Of a stretch of 40,051 nucleotides of DNA, positions 9,724 to 19,290 are shown one piece after another (position 1 is the first letter of the stretch; each line of letters opens with the position of its first letter). The notes beneath the pieces are model-generated. The model searched no databases. It was not told the DNA's origin and saw only the letters and a list, made by a program, of their open reading frames with translations. The position numbers were made by a program, and so were the translations under genes. The stretch is from Proteromonas lacertae (taxonomy: Eukaryota > Sar > Bigyra > Opalinata > Proteromonadidae), in assembly GCA_002245135.1 (NCBI GenBank), contig NGBS01001206.1:1-40051 (forward strand), given 5' to 3'.

Positions 9724-10320
9724 TTAATTAATTATACAGGTAGGTGATGTAGTTAGATCTACTGTAGCTACCCCCGGGATAGAACTTGTAGGTGTTTCTA
9801 CTTTAGCAATATCTACCTTTGGTCGACCCTCGGCAGTGGAACTATTCTCTACTTTACGCTTCTTATCTTCTCCACTATTATCACTTCCTTTCTTTACTTC
9901 TTCATATCTTCTCTTCTTCTTATTTCTACACTCTGTACAAGATTTATAGAATACACCTTCACTCTTATAACCAAATTCATCATTAGCTTTCTTCTTACCA
10001 CAAGTACTACATACATGTGAATCTGGATCTAACTTTGTTATATCCTTTCTTTTTTTAGATTTAGATTCACTTTGTTTTTCTTCCTTCACTTCTTCTTCTT
10101 CCATTGTTATATCAATATCATCACCTGGTTGTTCACTCCATTCTAGATCATCTTCATACTCTTCAATCACAGAATACATACCATCCAACATATCCTTAAA
10201 TACTTTAATGATTAATGATTTTACTTCAGACATATCATTCTCATAGAGATTCTTATACATTTCACCTTCTTGTAAGTGTTTTTCAATATTAGCATCCAAT
10301 TCGTTTTGTATATCACTCAT
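9724..10320 (-). CDS. acidic protein with a CxxC...CxxC zinc finger
   Basis: 198 residues. The N-terminal half is acidic and helical (EEEEVKEEK near 75-83), followed by a basic linker SKSKKRKD. A zinc finger follows: CSTCGKKKANDEF (about 103-115) and CTECRNKKKRR (about 128-138). The C-terminus is Lys-rich and then Ser-, Thr- and Pro-rich. The finger type (two CxxC pairs with Lys-rich flanks) is common in virus-like and plastid-type HNH-less ribbons; nucleic-acid binding is likely. It is the second gene of the four-gene minus-strand set. Confidence 0.5.
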   Translation of the reverse strand: MSDIQNELDANIEKHLQEGEMYKNLYENDMSEVKSLIIKVFKDMLDGMYSVIEEYEDDLEWSEQPGDDIDITMEEEEVKEEKQSESKSKKRKDITKLDPDSHVCSTCGKKKANDEFGYKSEGVFYKSCTECRNKKKRRYEEVKKGSDNSGEDKKRKVENSSTAEGRPKVDIAKVETPTSSIPGVATVDLTTSPTCIIN

Positions 10321-10446
10321 TTTAATTTATGTAAATTATTACAAAAATAGCAAGAAATTTATGAATGAAAAGAATTATGTAATATTATGTTTATTTCTAT
10401 TCAGCCAATCAAAAACAATATTCAATTAAAACCAATGATTTAAGAA

Positions 10447-10797
10447 TTAGTTATGAAATCTTAGTCTCTCTTCAATGATGTTTTTTTCATCAATACCATA
10501 ACGCTTTAACATCTTTGTTTTTCTGCGCTCCTCTTCTGGATCAACCCATTTTCTAGGGCGTATGGTTGCTTGTGCTACTCTAGTTGGTTTATGAATTGCA
10601 CGCCATTCTTCATACTTTCTGTCATCCTCATCAGCTGTATCAGATGTATACCACATTACTACTGGAGGTGATGGTGGTGGTTGAGCTACTATTCTAGCTA
10701 CTTCACTTTCAATGATTGCATAGATTCTTTCAAATTCTTCATCTTCACGCTTATTTCTATCTTCTATATTAACATTCTCGATCCAAATTCTTGACAT
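10447..10797 (-). CDS. hypothetical 116-residue acidic-basic protein
   Basis: I chose the internal ATG at 10797 (MSRIWIEN) because the 20 codons before it are AT-rich leader-like sequence; an in-frame ATG at 10857 would add a hydrophobic extension. The protein is highly charged, with a Pro run QPPPSPP (about 40-46) and a C-terminal basic helix (EEERRKTKMLKRYG). No domain recognised. It is the first gene of the four-gene minus-strand set. Confidence 0.4.
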   Translation of the reverse strand: MSRIWIENVNIEDRNKREDEEFERIYAIIESEVARIVAQPPPSPPVVMWYTSDTADEDDRKYEEWRAIHKPTRVAQATIRPRKWVDPEEERRKTKMLKRYGIDEKNIIEERLRFHN

Positions 10798-10943
10798 TCT
10801 TTTGAAATTATGATTGATAAAAAACAATAAGAAAAAGTTAAATGAAATTATATACAAAAAATCAAAAGAAAAATTTTAACCCATAAAATTACTCATACAC
10901 AAAAATATATAAAGAATTTTAAACTCACCAGCTTCCTCCAGTA

Positions 10944-10959
10944 TAACCCTAACCCTAAC
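10944..10959 (-). repeat. short interstitial telomere-like repeat
   Basis: taaccctaaccctaac, two and a half units of the animal telomere repeat TTAGGG read on the minus strand. It lies in the AT-rich spacer just upstream of the four-gene minus-strand set. It is too short to mark a chromosome end; chance or a repair scar is possible. Confidence 0.5.
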
Positions 10960-11280
10960 TACAGTGATATTCTTACTGTTATATATATATTGTATATTTG
11001 ATAGATTATTTTTTCTACTCCATAATTGGGCCTAGTTAATCTTTGACTTCCTAAACCTCGATTTTCTATTAAAATACTCTTTCAGCTTATCTGTTAGTAA
11101 ATTTATTACCAAAATCAATTACATCTACTTTATCTTCATAAAATAATGATGCTTCTATACCATTTCGCTGTACATGATAGTATTATACAGTTTATAAATA
11201 TTATAAAGTAAGTATAATAATAATAAATATATATATATATATAGTACTTACATTTTGAAATATCTTCTTTGTTTCAAAGG
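10960..11280. other. gene-free AT-rich spacer
   Basis: No open frame worth calling. It contains a short TA run at about 11222-11243. It leads into the foldback element at 11281. Confidence 0.4.
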
Positions 11281-11821
11281 TATGTTGTGCGCCGTTTGTC
11301 ATATGACCAACCTCTGCAGTATACTATTTTGTTAATAAAAATAGTTTAAATATTTGTGCCGTTTGTTTTCTAGAACTTTTTAATCAAACTAAATTCATAT
11401 TTAGCTAATATAGACTAAAATACATTAGCTGAAATGATTAGAATAACTTAATGTTGATCATAAGACATTTAAATTAAAAAAAGAAAATATAGAATCAAGC
11501 CTCACTCAAGCCTATATTTTACATCTCATCTTTTATATAGAAGGATTTAATAATTCTTATATTCTAATCATTTCAGCTAATGTATATTAGTCTATATTAG
11601 CTAAATATGCATTTAGTTTGCTTCAAAAATTTCTAGAAAACAAATGGCGCAAATATTCAAACTATTTATATTAACAAAAAAGTATACTGCAGGGTTAGGT
11701 CATATAACAAAGTAAGTATAAAAGTAACAATTTTTCATCAAGACAAGTAAGAATATACATTTAGTTTGTTTTAAAAGTATCTGGTAGACAAACGGCCAAC
11801 TATGACAATCGGGGCACAACA
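11281..11821. mobile_element. foldback MITE, copy 1
   Basis: About 540 bp that pair with themselves. Left-arm landmarks (gcgccgtttgt, ctgcagtatac, tagctaatatagactaaa) recur inverted in the right arm, around a centre with caagcctcactcaagcc near 11500. It is non-coding. The left arm lacks about 60 bp that the right arm has. The same family occurs at 24083-24506 and forms the core of the palindrome at 32613-33681. No transposase is linked to it. Confidence 0.75.
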
Positions 11822-12134
11822 TAAGTAAATGGTATATTATTACTTAAACGATCTAATGGAATTACATTATCATTATATTTATATTGTTTAATTATCTTTT
11901 CCAATTGATCAGCATTTTGTAGATTGATTATAATCAATGAAAAATGTATATATATATATTAAAAATGGTTTGTCTGAATCTTTACTGGATAGAGGAGATT
12001 TAGTTATACCTTAAATCATTTCCTTAATTTACATTTGATATTAATCTTTTCATTTTTACTTATTCATCTTCTCCTTATAACAAATATTACAATATTTCGC
12101 TAGGATTATTTATAATATTTGTTATAAGATAAAT
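11822..12134. other. spacer before the first gene of the glycan block
   Basis: AT-rich and without a long frame. It must hold the promoter, and perhaps a start-codon exon, of the fucosyltransferase-like gene that follows, because that gene has no ATG in frame before its anchor. An imperfect inverted repeat (cttataacaaatatta near 12074, repeated inverted near 12113) lies just before it. Confidence 0.35.
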
Positions 12135-13076
12135 AAGTATTTTATATTATTCACCTTTCTTTTTCTTATTGTATTATTTATATTTAATAGTTATAGTCTT
12201 AATAAAAATAATGGATATAAATTCTTAAATAGCTACATTTATTTTACAAATAATAACCTATTTAATAATAGAATAAAATACATCCCTAAGAATTCATGTG
12301 GGTTAGGTAATAAGCTCTTAGGATTAATTAGTTCAATTGCATATGGAGTGTCTTATTCGTATTCATTGAAAGTACATAGTTGGGATAGTTTGTGGTGGTA
12401 TTTTAATTATCCTCTCAAAAATGATGAAACTCAATACATCTTTAATGTTACTTTTCACGGCCATTTTTATGGTATAAAAAGAGTAGTTACCGATGAAAAT
12501 ACAAGGAAATTTTTACTTAAGCAAGGAATAATAACATACAACCAAAATATCAATATTATGGTTAATAATCTTGCTTATAAAATATCATCACGTTTTTTAA
12601 CTGTATGTGATATAATTAAATCAAAAATAAAGCTAAATTATATACACAACATTATATATGGAGCTCATATAAGAACAGGAATGGCGGATGGTAAAGAATA
12701 TCTATTACATTATTTAAAATATAATGATATAATAAGTATATTAAATTTTATTTCCAAAAATATAAACAATCATAGCATTTATATAAGTACTGATTCTGTT
12801 GGTGTAAAAAATATGTACAAATCTATAATATCTAATATAATTTATTTAAATTCATCCACATGCAATTCTGGATATGGATTATTAAAAAATAATGACAAAT
12901 GTGCAATTGAAGCAATTATAGACTATTACATTTTAAGTAAATGTAATTATCTAATATTAACTAGATGTAGCTCTTTTAGTTTAATTAGTCTCTTTGCTAA
13001 TAAAATTGGATATAAAAATAAAAGAATGTATAAATACTTTGGTAATTGCTCATTGCATTCTGATTTGTTTAATTGA
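12135..13076 (+). CDS. fucosyltransferase-like GT-B protein, 5' end unclear
   Basis: The frame is open from 12135 to the stop at 13076. It encodes a hydrophobic anchor (12141-12200), a stem, then NSCGLGNKLLGLISSIAYG (12291-12345), VIYGAHIRTG-like HIRTG (about 12664-12680), and a C-terminal half with CNYLILTRCSSFS (12943-12985). GLGNK plus HxRxG are marks of GT11/GT23/GT37-like fucosyltransferases. No ATG precedes the anchor in this frame; a GTG at 12348 falls inside the conserved region and cannot be the start. Either an upstream exon or a lost start explains this. Two paralogues lie at 23041 and 31370. The next gene starts 6 bp after its stop. Confidence 0.7.
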   Translation, partial: KYFILFTFLFLIVLFIFNSYSLNKNNGYKFLNSYIYFTNNNLFNNRIKYIPKNSCGLGNKLLGLISSIAYGVSYSYSLKVHSWDSLWWYFNYPLKNDETQYIFNVTFHGHFYGIKRVVTDENTRKFLLKQGIITYNQNINIMVNNLAYKISSRFLTVCDIIKSKIKLNYIHNIIYGAHIRTGMADGKEYLLHYLKYNDIISILNFISKNINNHSIYISTDSVGVKNMYKSIISNIIYLNSSTCNSGYGLLKNNDKCAIEAIIDYYILSKCNYLILTRCSSFSLISLFANKIGYKNKRMYKYFGNCSLHSDLFN

Positions 13077-13082
13077 TTAAAT

Positions 13083-14030
13083 ATGAAATTCAAATATTTA
13101 CTTCAAATATATATCATCTTATTATTTTATTTTCTTATTAATGCACAATATAATAATTATTTTAGAATATGTATATTTGGTATGGCGTTAGGTTTGCCTA
13201 TTGTTTCTATTAAAATATTTATAATTTCATTACAAAAGACTAATTTTAAAGGAATACTAATTCTGTTCATTTTCAACGAATCCTTATATAAATTTAGCAA
13301 ATATTCATACACTTTAAAAATTATAATAATTGAAAAAGATTGGCCATATTATTCTCTTCAAAACAAAGAATATTTTCTGAATAATAAATTCTTAAAATCA
13401 TGCATTATTTCATATAAATTTTATAGATACAAATGGAATATATATAGATTCAGTTTTATCGACTGTTGGTTGAAAAAATATAGTAATAAATTTGATTTTT
13501 ATTTTATTTTGGATGTTCGTGATACTATCTTTCAATTGAATATTGAATATTATAACTATGAAAACGCATTATATATAAGTCAAGATGCACGTTTTCCATT
13601 TAAAATTAAAGACGACTATGCAAATAAAAAATGGATGAATGACTATGAGAAAAATTCTATGCTAGAGTATAATATTCCGCTTAATTCAGGAACTATATAT
13701 GGATCAAAAGAATGTTTAACAGAATTTGTATCAATCTTTGTAAAATTTATTAAATCTAAGTATTTAAACACAGCTGAACAAGGTACATTGAATTATTTAT
13801 ATTATAGTGGAAAATTTAACTCTGTTAGGATAATTATAAATAAAAATGAAAGAGATATTATATATAATATGGGTATTGAAGTTATATACAAAAGTTACTT
13901 TATAAATAATAATTATATCATAAAGAATTTCACATTATATAGAAATCCCAATAAATCTGTTCCACATATTGTTCATCAGTATGATAGAGACAAGAATTAT
14001 TTCAATCTTCTAAAAGCTATATACACATAA
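13083..14030 (+). CDS. GT-A type glycosyltransferase with DVRD motif
   Basis: 315 residues. N-terminal hydrophobic anchor (about 5-20), then a GT-A-like domain. YFILDVRDTIFQ (about 140-151) is the metal-site strand, and NSGTIYGSKECL (about 200-211) and AEQGTLNYL (about 236-244) follow. This order (DVRD, then SGT, then DQGTLN-like) marks a family of transferases found in algae, invertebrates and some bacteria; the donor is unknown. The ATG is 6 bp after the stop of the previous gene and fits the anchor. No intron needed. Confidence 0.7.
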   Translation: MKFKYLLQIYIILLFYFLINAQYNNYFRICIFGMALGLPIVSIKIFIISLQKTNFKGILILFIFNESLYKFSKYSYTLKIIIIEKDWPYYSLQNKEYFLNNKFLKSCIISYKFYRYKWNIYRFSFIDCWLKKYSNKFDFYFILDVRDTIFQLNIEYYNYENALYISQDARFPFKIKDDYANKKWMNDYEKNSMLEYNIPLNSGTIYGSKECLTEFVSIFVKFIKSKYLNTAEQGTLNYLYYSGKFNSVRIIINKNERDIIYNMGIEVIYKSYFINNNYIIKNFTLYRNPNKSVPHIVHQYDRDKNYFNLLKAIYT

Positions 14031-14031
14031 C

Positions 14032-15180
14032 ATATTATATATTGTAATTTTATTTATTATAATTATTCTTAATTTTAATAAAAGCAATTTGTCAAATATA
14101 AGATATACAAATCCTCAACACATTATTCGTTTATCATTTCATTACTTAAGCAAATTAAAAAACCTAAAATGCAAAAATCGAAAGAATATCTTATGTATAG
14201 ATTTCAATAATCGTAGTATTAATAATGTTTATCATTTCGCAACTTTTAGAATTAATAAAACTTATAAATTTATTACAAGTAAAATAATAACTACCTCATA
14301 TGATATAAGAATTAATGAACATAATGCATCATTTAAAAGAATTATCTTCAGTTTAAATATCTATGGATTCAAGCATGCTTTATTATCCTATGAAGGAAGT
14401 ATTCATTCTCAATGTTGGGATTTAACAATAACAGGAGGATGCAAATGCTATAATATACCACATATTTATTTCAATGTGTCAAATAATTATAAATACGATA
14501 AAGTAATATCAATTAGTCACCATTGGGGAAATGCTGTCTTTCATTCAATTGTTGAATGTCTAACAAAAATAGGATTTTATATTCCATATTTAGTTGAAGA
14601 TCAGTCAATAAAAATACATACAATGAAATCTGCTAATATAAAGTATTTACATTTCCTAGGATTTAATGATTCAAGATTATTATATGGAAATATATATGCA
14701 AAAAGATTGTTAGTATTAGAAAAAGGTGGATGTGGATCAACTCCACCTTTAATTCATTTAATATACTTAAGGATTTACATAAGAAAAAGGATAAAAACTA
14801 AACCTATGTATGACATAGTACTAATCAAAAGATTTGGCATTAGAGAAGTGCTGAATTTTGAGGAAATATTAAATATTATAAGAGAAAAGTTCACATTCAA
14901 AAATATAACAATATTTTATCCTAATACTACTTTTATAAATACATTAAATTATTTTAAATACGCCAAATTAATTATTGCTCCTCATGGAGCTGGTTTATCA
15001 AATCTAATAGTTACAGAAAACTGTAAAGTTATAGAATTCCTTTACAAAAATTATTGTTATTCCTCATTAGCTAATAAACTAGGATTAGAATATTATGGAA
15101 TTAAAGAAAAGTTATATGAAGGAAAATTTAAAGTAAACATCTCATTATTTAAATATTTAATTGAAAATATTGACATATAA
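14032..15180 (+). CDS. GT61 family glycosyltransferase, start codon unclear
   Basis: The frame runs without stop from the end of the previous gene to 15180. It holds a hydrophobic anchor (14032-14073), then a DUF563/GT61 domain: SHHWGNAVFHSI (about 14515-14550), GGCGSTPP (14728-14751), LIKRFGIREVLNFEEI (about 14824-14870) and the hallmark APHGAGLSNLI (14977-15009). GT61 includes xylosyl-, arabinosyl- and EOGT-like GlcNAc-transferases; the acceptor is not known. No ATG precedes the anchor in frame; TTG at 14089 would leave it out. A non-AUG start, an upstream micro-exon or a lost start are all possible. The stop abuts the ATG of the next gene. Confidence 0.75.
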   Translation: MLYIVILFIIIILNFNKSNLSNIRYTNPQHIIRLSFHYLSKLKNLKCKNRKNILCIDFNNRSINNVYHFATFRINKTYKFITSKIITTSYDIRINEHNASFKRIIFSLNIYGFKHALLSYEGSIHSQCWDLTITGGCKCYNIPHIYFNVSNNYKYDKVISISHHWGNAVFHSIVECLTKIGFYIPYLVEDQSIKIHTMKSANIKYLHFLGFNDSRLLYGNIYAKRLLVLEKGGCGSTPPLIHLIYLRIYIRKRIKTKPMYDIVLIKRFGIREVLNFEEILNIIREKFTFKNITIFYPNTTFINTLNYFKYAKLIIAPHGAGLSNLIVTENCKVIEFLYKNYCYSSLANKLGLEYYGIKEKLYEGKFKVNISLFKYLIENIDI

Positions 15181-16878
15181 ATGAAACAAAATGTTTATAT
15201 TCAAGAACTAAGAGGTATATCCATTGTTTTTATTATACTTTATCACTTTTTAAATGATTTCAAAACATTTGGATTTTTAAGTGTATCCATTTTTCTTCAA
15301 ATATCAGGATATATTATAACATATACTTCTCTTAGCAGGAAAAAAGCAATGAAAGATTTCTATTATAAAAGAATGATAAATATATTTCCTCAGTTACTTT
15401 TTACTATTACAATCATATTATATATATATAGAAATGAAAGTTATAATAGACTTAATATGCTTTATGATGAAACTATATCTACTATTGAAATAATATCAAA
15501 TATATATTATTACAAAAGAGAAATTAATTATTTTAGTCAATTTGATAATCCTTCAATTACTCTACATTTTTGGTACATTTCTCTTCAGCAACAAATATAT
15601 ATATTGTATCCATTCCTATTTATTCTTTATACTTATTGTCACATTATATTGTATTTGCTATTAATAGCAAGTATATCATTATTTTATTTATACTTAAATT
15701 CAGATCCATCATTTTCTTATTATATAATCTTGTGTAGATTATATGAATTTATAATTGGTATGCTATGCAATAATAAAACATATTCAGTTATTTTAAGATA
15801 TACTATTAGTGGTAATTTTATTGTTTATATTATTATACTAGTACAATTGCTAAATATTACTATTCAAAAGTTATATAAGTTTATCATAATAAATATATTA
15901 TCACTATTATTACTAAATAGTATGAATTTAAATTCATTGAATATAAACTTCATTCTAAATATTTCATTGTTATATAGAATTGGTAATTTATCTTATGAAA
16001 TATACCTTGTTCATTATCCATTGATTAATTTTTGCAATTCAAGCATTATAAAATATATCTTGTTAATTGCTATTTTGTCCTATATTCTTTCATTTACAAA
16101 AGTAATGAATGATAAATATAAGTTTCGAATTTCTTTGATTTTACCTGTGTTAATAATTTCATACATAATATATAAAAAGTCTATAAATAATTATAAATTT
16201 AAAGAGATTTTTAGCATTACTTTAAATGATATGAATAAAGAATATTTAAAGACTATGAAGTGTATAAAAAAATACTATCCTATACCAAAATTGCATAATA
16301 TTTGTTTAATGTTATTAGGTGATTCACATTTAGAACAGTGGTTTCCTTCAATTATAGATATTGCAAAATCAAAAAAATACTCAATTATATATATAAGGTT
16401 TAATGTTAGAGATATAGAGTTAGAAAAATTTCAAATTGTAAAAGATACTATTAATGAATATAAATATATCAGTATTATACCCATAATATCAATATATATG
16501 AATCATCAATGGATAAATAATTATTCACTATTTCATTATCACTTCAAGAAATATATAAAAATTCTGCTTAATCAAACATTGTTCATTTATATTATTGAAG
16601 ATATACCATACTTACATACCAATCCTTTAAATTGCCTATATTCTTTAAGTGAAATAGATAGATGTTATTCAATATTAGGAATAAATTCATCTATTGAATC
16701 AATACCATTTATAAAAAATAACAAATTACATTATTGTAATATGAATAAACATATTTGTGAAAAGAAAATAATACATTTTATTAGAAATGGTATAATAGTT
16801 TATAAAGATAGCAATCATTTGACTTTATCTTTTTCAAAGACATTAACTAACAACTTAAATAACTGTATGTTGCTATAA
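15181..16878 (+). CDS. AT3-SGNH O-acyltransferase
   Basis: 565 residues: an acyltransferase-3 membrane domain with about ten hydrophobic segments (about 8-335), then an SGNH hydrolase-like domain. The catalytic-type His of AT3 is in ILYHF (about 19-23) and RKKAMKDFYYKRM (about 52-64) follows. The SGNH part has GDSHLEQW (380-387) and the Asp-His pair DSNHLT (543-548). Such fusions O-acetylate surface sugars in bacteria and occur as multi-copy families in nematodes and other invertebrates. The start is firm: ELRG of the first helix lies 9-12 residues in. The ATG follows the upstream TAA without any base between. Confidence 0.85.
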   Translation: MKQNVYIQELRGISIVFIILYHFLNDFKTFGFLSVSIFLQISGYIITYTSLSRKKAMKDFYYKRMINIFPQLLFTITIILYIYRNESYNRLNMLYDETISTIEIISNIYYYKREINYFSQFDNPSITLHFWYISLQQQIYILYPFLFILYTYCHIILYLLLIASISLFYLYLNSDPSFSYYIILCRLYEFIIGMLCNNKTYSVILRYTISGNFIVYIIILVQLLNITIQKLYKFIIINILSLLLLNSMNLNSLNINFILNISLLYRIGNLSYEIYLVHYPLINFCNSSIIKYILLIAILSYILSFTKVMNDKYKFRISLILPVLIISYIIYKKSINNYKFKEIFSITLNDMNKEYLKTMKCIKKYYPIPKLHNICLMLLGDSHLEQWFPSIIDIAKSKKYSIIYIRFNVRDIELEKFQIVKDTINEYKYISIIPIISIYMNHQWINNYSLFHYHFKKYIKILLNQTLFIYIIEDIPYLHTNPLNCLYSLSEIDRCYSILGINSSIESIPFIKNNKLHYCNMNKHICEKKIIHFIRNGIIVYKDSNHLTLSFSKTLTNNLNNCMLL

Positions 16879-16903
16879 TTAACAAATTGAAATGAATTGT
16901 AAA

Positions 16904-18414
16904 TTATTTTTTACAATTACATTTAATTTCCATTTTCATATCTTCACAGTTTAAATATTTTGATATTTCCTTTAGTATCGTATTTTCATTACTTCCAGTT
17001 AATCCTTCAGATATATATTTTAATGTAAAGAATAAATTAAACGGTGTAATATATCTATTTTGATTCTTCTTCAATATTGTGTATAAATTCTGATTTATTA
17101 GTTGTTTGTTTATAATCTATATATTTGAAGATATTAATTAATACTATAATCAGTGGCGGAAATGTGTTTTCTATTTCATTATAATACTTACCATAATGAA
17201 TTCCATGATCTCCAACAATAAATGTAATTAATTTATTTAATGTATTAGTTTCTATAGTTATATTATATTTTATACCATTTAGAATGCTAAAATAATTCTT
17301 TAACTCTTCATCAATACCTGCTACTGATAATTGTTTTGGCTAATTGTTTTATTATATAGGAGAATGATATACATCATGAGTCTCTGAAAAAGATGCAAAT
17401 GTAAAAGTAGAAACATTATGTTTGGCATAGTACATATGAGCTTTTTTCATGTATTTAAGAAACATATACGATATTCGTTTTCCATGTATACATCTTGGTC
17501 CAGTACCATATGCTCCTGTTTTGTTATAACTAATAATAATAAACTATAATATACTTATTAATTGAAGGATGACAAGCTAAATTTATGTTATGATCAGCGC
17601 CATATTTTACAGGCTTACCGTAATATTTTAAATTAATGTCACAGAATCCAGCTAAAGATAGTGTTTTATATCCATTATCATGATAGTAATTAAATAATGA
17701 CTTTTTCTAGAAAATTAAAAATATATACAACTGATTTAGTATTATTATTGTATTTTTCTCCATAGAATAATGGAATATAATTTGGTTTTGAATTAAGTCC
17801 AACAGTATGATATCTTAACATATCAAATATATAATAATTGCTTGATAGAGAAAGCAGGAATTTTTGTGTTTCGATAAACTGTTGATTAAAAGCCATTCTA
17901 GATAAACCATCAAATAGAAATAAATTTACAGAAATTCTATTATTTATGTGAATAATTCTTTGAGGAATAAAATGTAAAAATAAATAATTATTGCTATGTG
18001 ATTCATAATATTGTATTTCATAATCTAATATTCTGTTAATTACCTATTTCATAATAACAATTATACATAAGAGGTGGAATAGAAAAATCTAAAACTCTCT
18101 AATCTAATCCCATAAGTGGATGTATTGAATAAATATATTTTAAATTTGACTTTTGTTAAATTTGTAGTTCTATGTGTATTACTACAACTATACGGACTAT
18201 TCATTGGAAAATTCTCTTTTCTTGTATAGGAACAATTGATTTTGCATAAACTTTCACTATCTTCATATTTATTACTTGAAATCCAACTATAGCATAATGT
18301 ATTTTTCAAAGAAAAATAGTGTCTGCTTTCACTAGCACAAAATATATGAAACAATAGAAATAATATAAGAAATATAGTATAACTTATTATATAAAATGAT
18401 ATAATTTTCATCAT
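16904..18414 (-). CDS. DUF229 sulfatase-like protein with five ultrashort introns
   Basis: Exons (minus strand): 18067-18414, 17732-18043, 17555-17706, 17373-17529, 17145-17339, 16904-17116, in total 458 codons. Introns are 23, 25, 25, 33 and 28 nt, all GT...AG. The product has an N-terminal anchor (about 4-25) and a Cys-rich stem. Then come the DUF229 hallmarks: FDGLSRMAF after the second exon starts, LRYHTVGLNSKPNYIPLFYG, FASFSETHD, and VGDHGIHYG with FPPL, ending in NRYITPFNLFFTL. DUF229 proteins belong to the alkaline phosphatase/sulfatase fold and are membrane-anchored in animals; the substrate is unknown. Without splicing each exon runs into stops, while spliced the frame is unbroken, which supports the model strongly. 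The divergent methyltransferase gene starts 49 bp away. Confidence 0.85.
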
Positions 18415-18463
18415 ACTATGCGTTTTTAATAATGGAATTAGTTTGTGACTTAATACAATAAAT
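18415..18463. promoter_or_regulatory. 49-bp divergent start-codon spacer
   Basis: 49 bp lie between the ATG of the DUF229 gene (minus) and the ATG of the methyltransferase gene (plus). It presumably holds both leaders and at least part of both promoters. No motif stands out. Confidence 0.45.
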
Positions 18464-19249
18464 ATGAAAGCTTTAATTATTATACTTACGATTAATTTAT
18501 TATCCTTTATATATATTATATATGTAATTTTTAAACATACAAATATGAAATTTAATAGATATCCCAATAAAGACTACATCACTCTAGTTCATGAATCATA
18601 TAATAATATTCCCGATTTGAACATAATGTTACAAAGTTTAAAAAATATATATACTAATGAATCTGTAGATTCATTCTACATTTTAGATTCTATTAGGTTA
18701 TTATCAAAGTCATTTAGAAGTCAAAAATATGCAAATATGTTATCCAAAAAGGATGGTGATATTTCTGCTTATTATGACCAAATGCTTATATATAGAAACG
18801 AAATAATCAACAGTAATAAAATATATACAATTAGAAATATATGCGAAATAGGATTTCAAGTCGGTATAGGATCTCTTACATTCCTTACATCTTTGAAACA
18901 TAATTTAGTCTATTATGGATTTGATTATGGTATGAATTATTCTAAATGTTGTTATAATATTATTTCTAATTATTTTAATATGAATATTATTTGGGGAAAA
19001 AGTGAAGAAACTGTGCCTCATTCTAAGAATATTGTGTGTGATATAATTCATATTGATGGTGATCACAAACAAATATCTATTTATAACGATATAATTAACA
19101 TGAAACAATTATCACATAGACATACACTTTTATTTTTGGATGATGTGAATATAGATAGTAATACAATAATTAAAGCAAAAAGAGATAGAATAATAGAAAA
19201 CATTAATTGCTTTAATTGGAAACCATTTTGTATATGTAACTATAACTAG
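18464..19249 (+). CDS. class I SAM methyltransferase, membrane-anchored
   Basis: 261 residues with an N-terminal anchor (about 3-23). The methyltransferase domain shows ICEIGFQVGIGS (about 126-137) for SAM binding, an acidic second strand YYGFDYG (about 147-153), and CDIIHIDGDHKQ (about 192-203), a motif of the Methyltransf_24 group also seen in cephalosporin-hydroxylase-like proteins. LLFLDDVN follows (about 222-229). In this setting it may methylate a glycan or its carrier, but the substrate is not evident. Complete, intronless, start chosen at the first ATG before the anchor. Confidence 0.72.
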   Translation: MKALIIILTINLLSFIYIIYVIFKHTNMKFNRYPNKDYITLVHESYNNIPDLNIMLQSLKNIYTNESVDSFYILDSIRLLSKSFRSQKYANMLSKKDGDISAYYDQMLIYRNEIINSNKIYTIRNICEIGFQVGIGSLTFLTSLKHNLVYYGFDYGMNYSKCCYNIISNYFNMNIIWGKSEETVPHSKNIVCDIIHIDGDHKQISIYNDIINMKQLSHRHTLLFLDDVNIDSNTIIKAKRDRIIENINCFNWKPFCICNYN

Positions 19250-19290
19250 CAAAGTTAATCAAGCTGATATAATTCTGCTATACAGTTTAA

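Noticed and set aside
10944-10959. Telomere end or chromosome boundary
   Set aside because: Only two and a half units, with ordinary genes on both sides.
17690-17896. Stand-alone 68-residue protein
   Set aside because: It is part of exon 2 of the DUF229 gene, read beyond its splice site.
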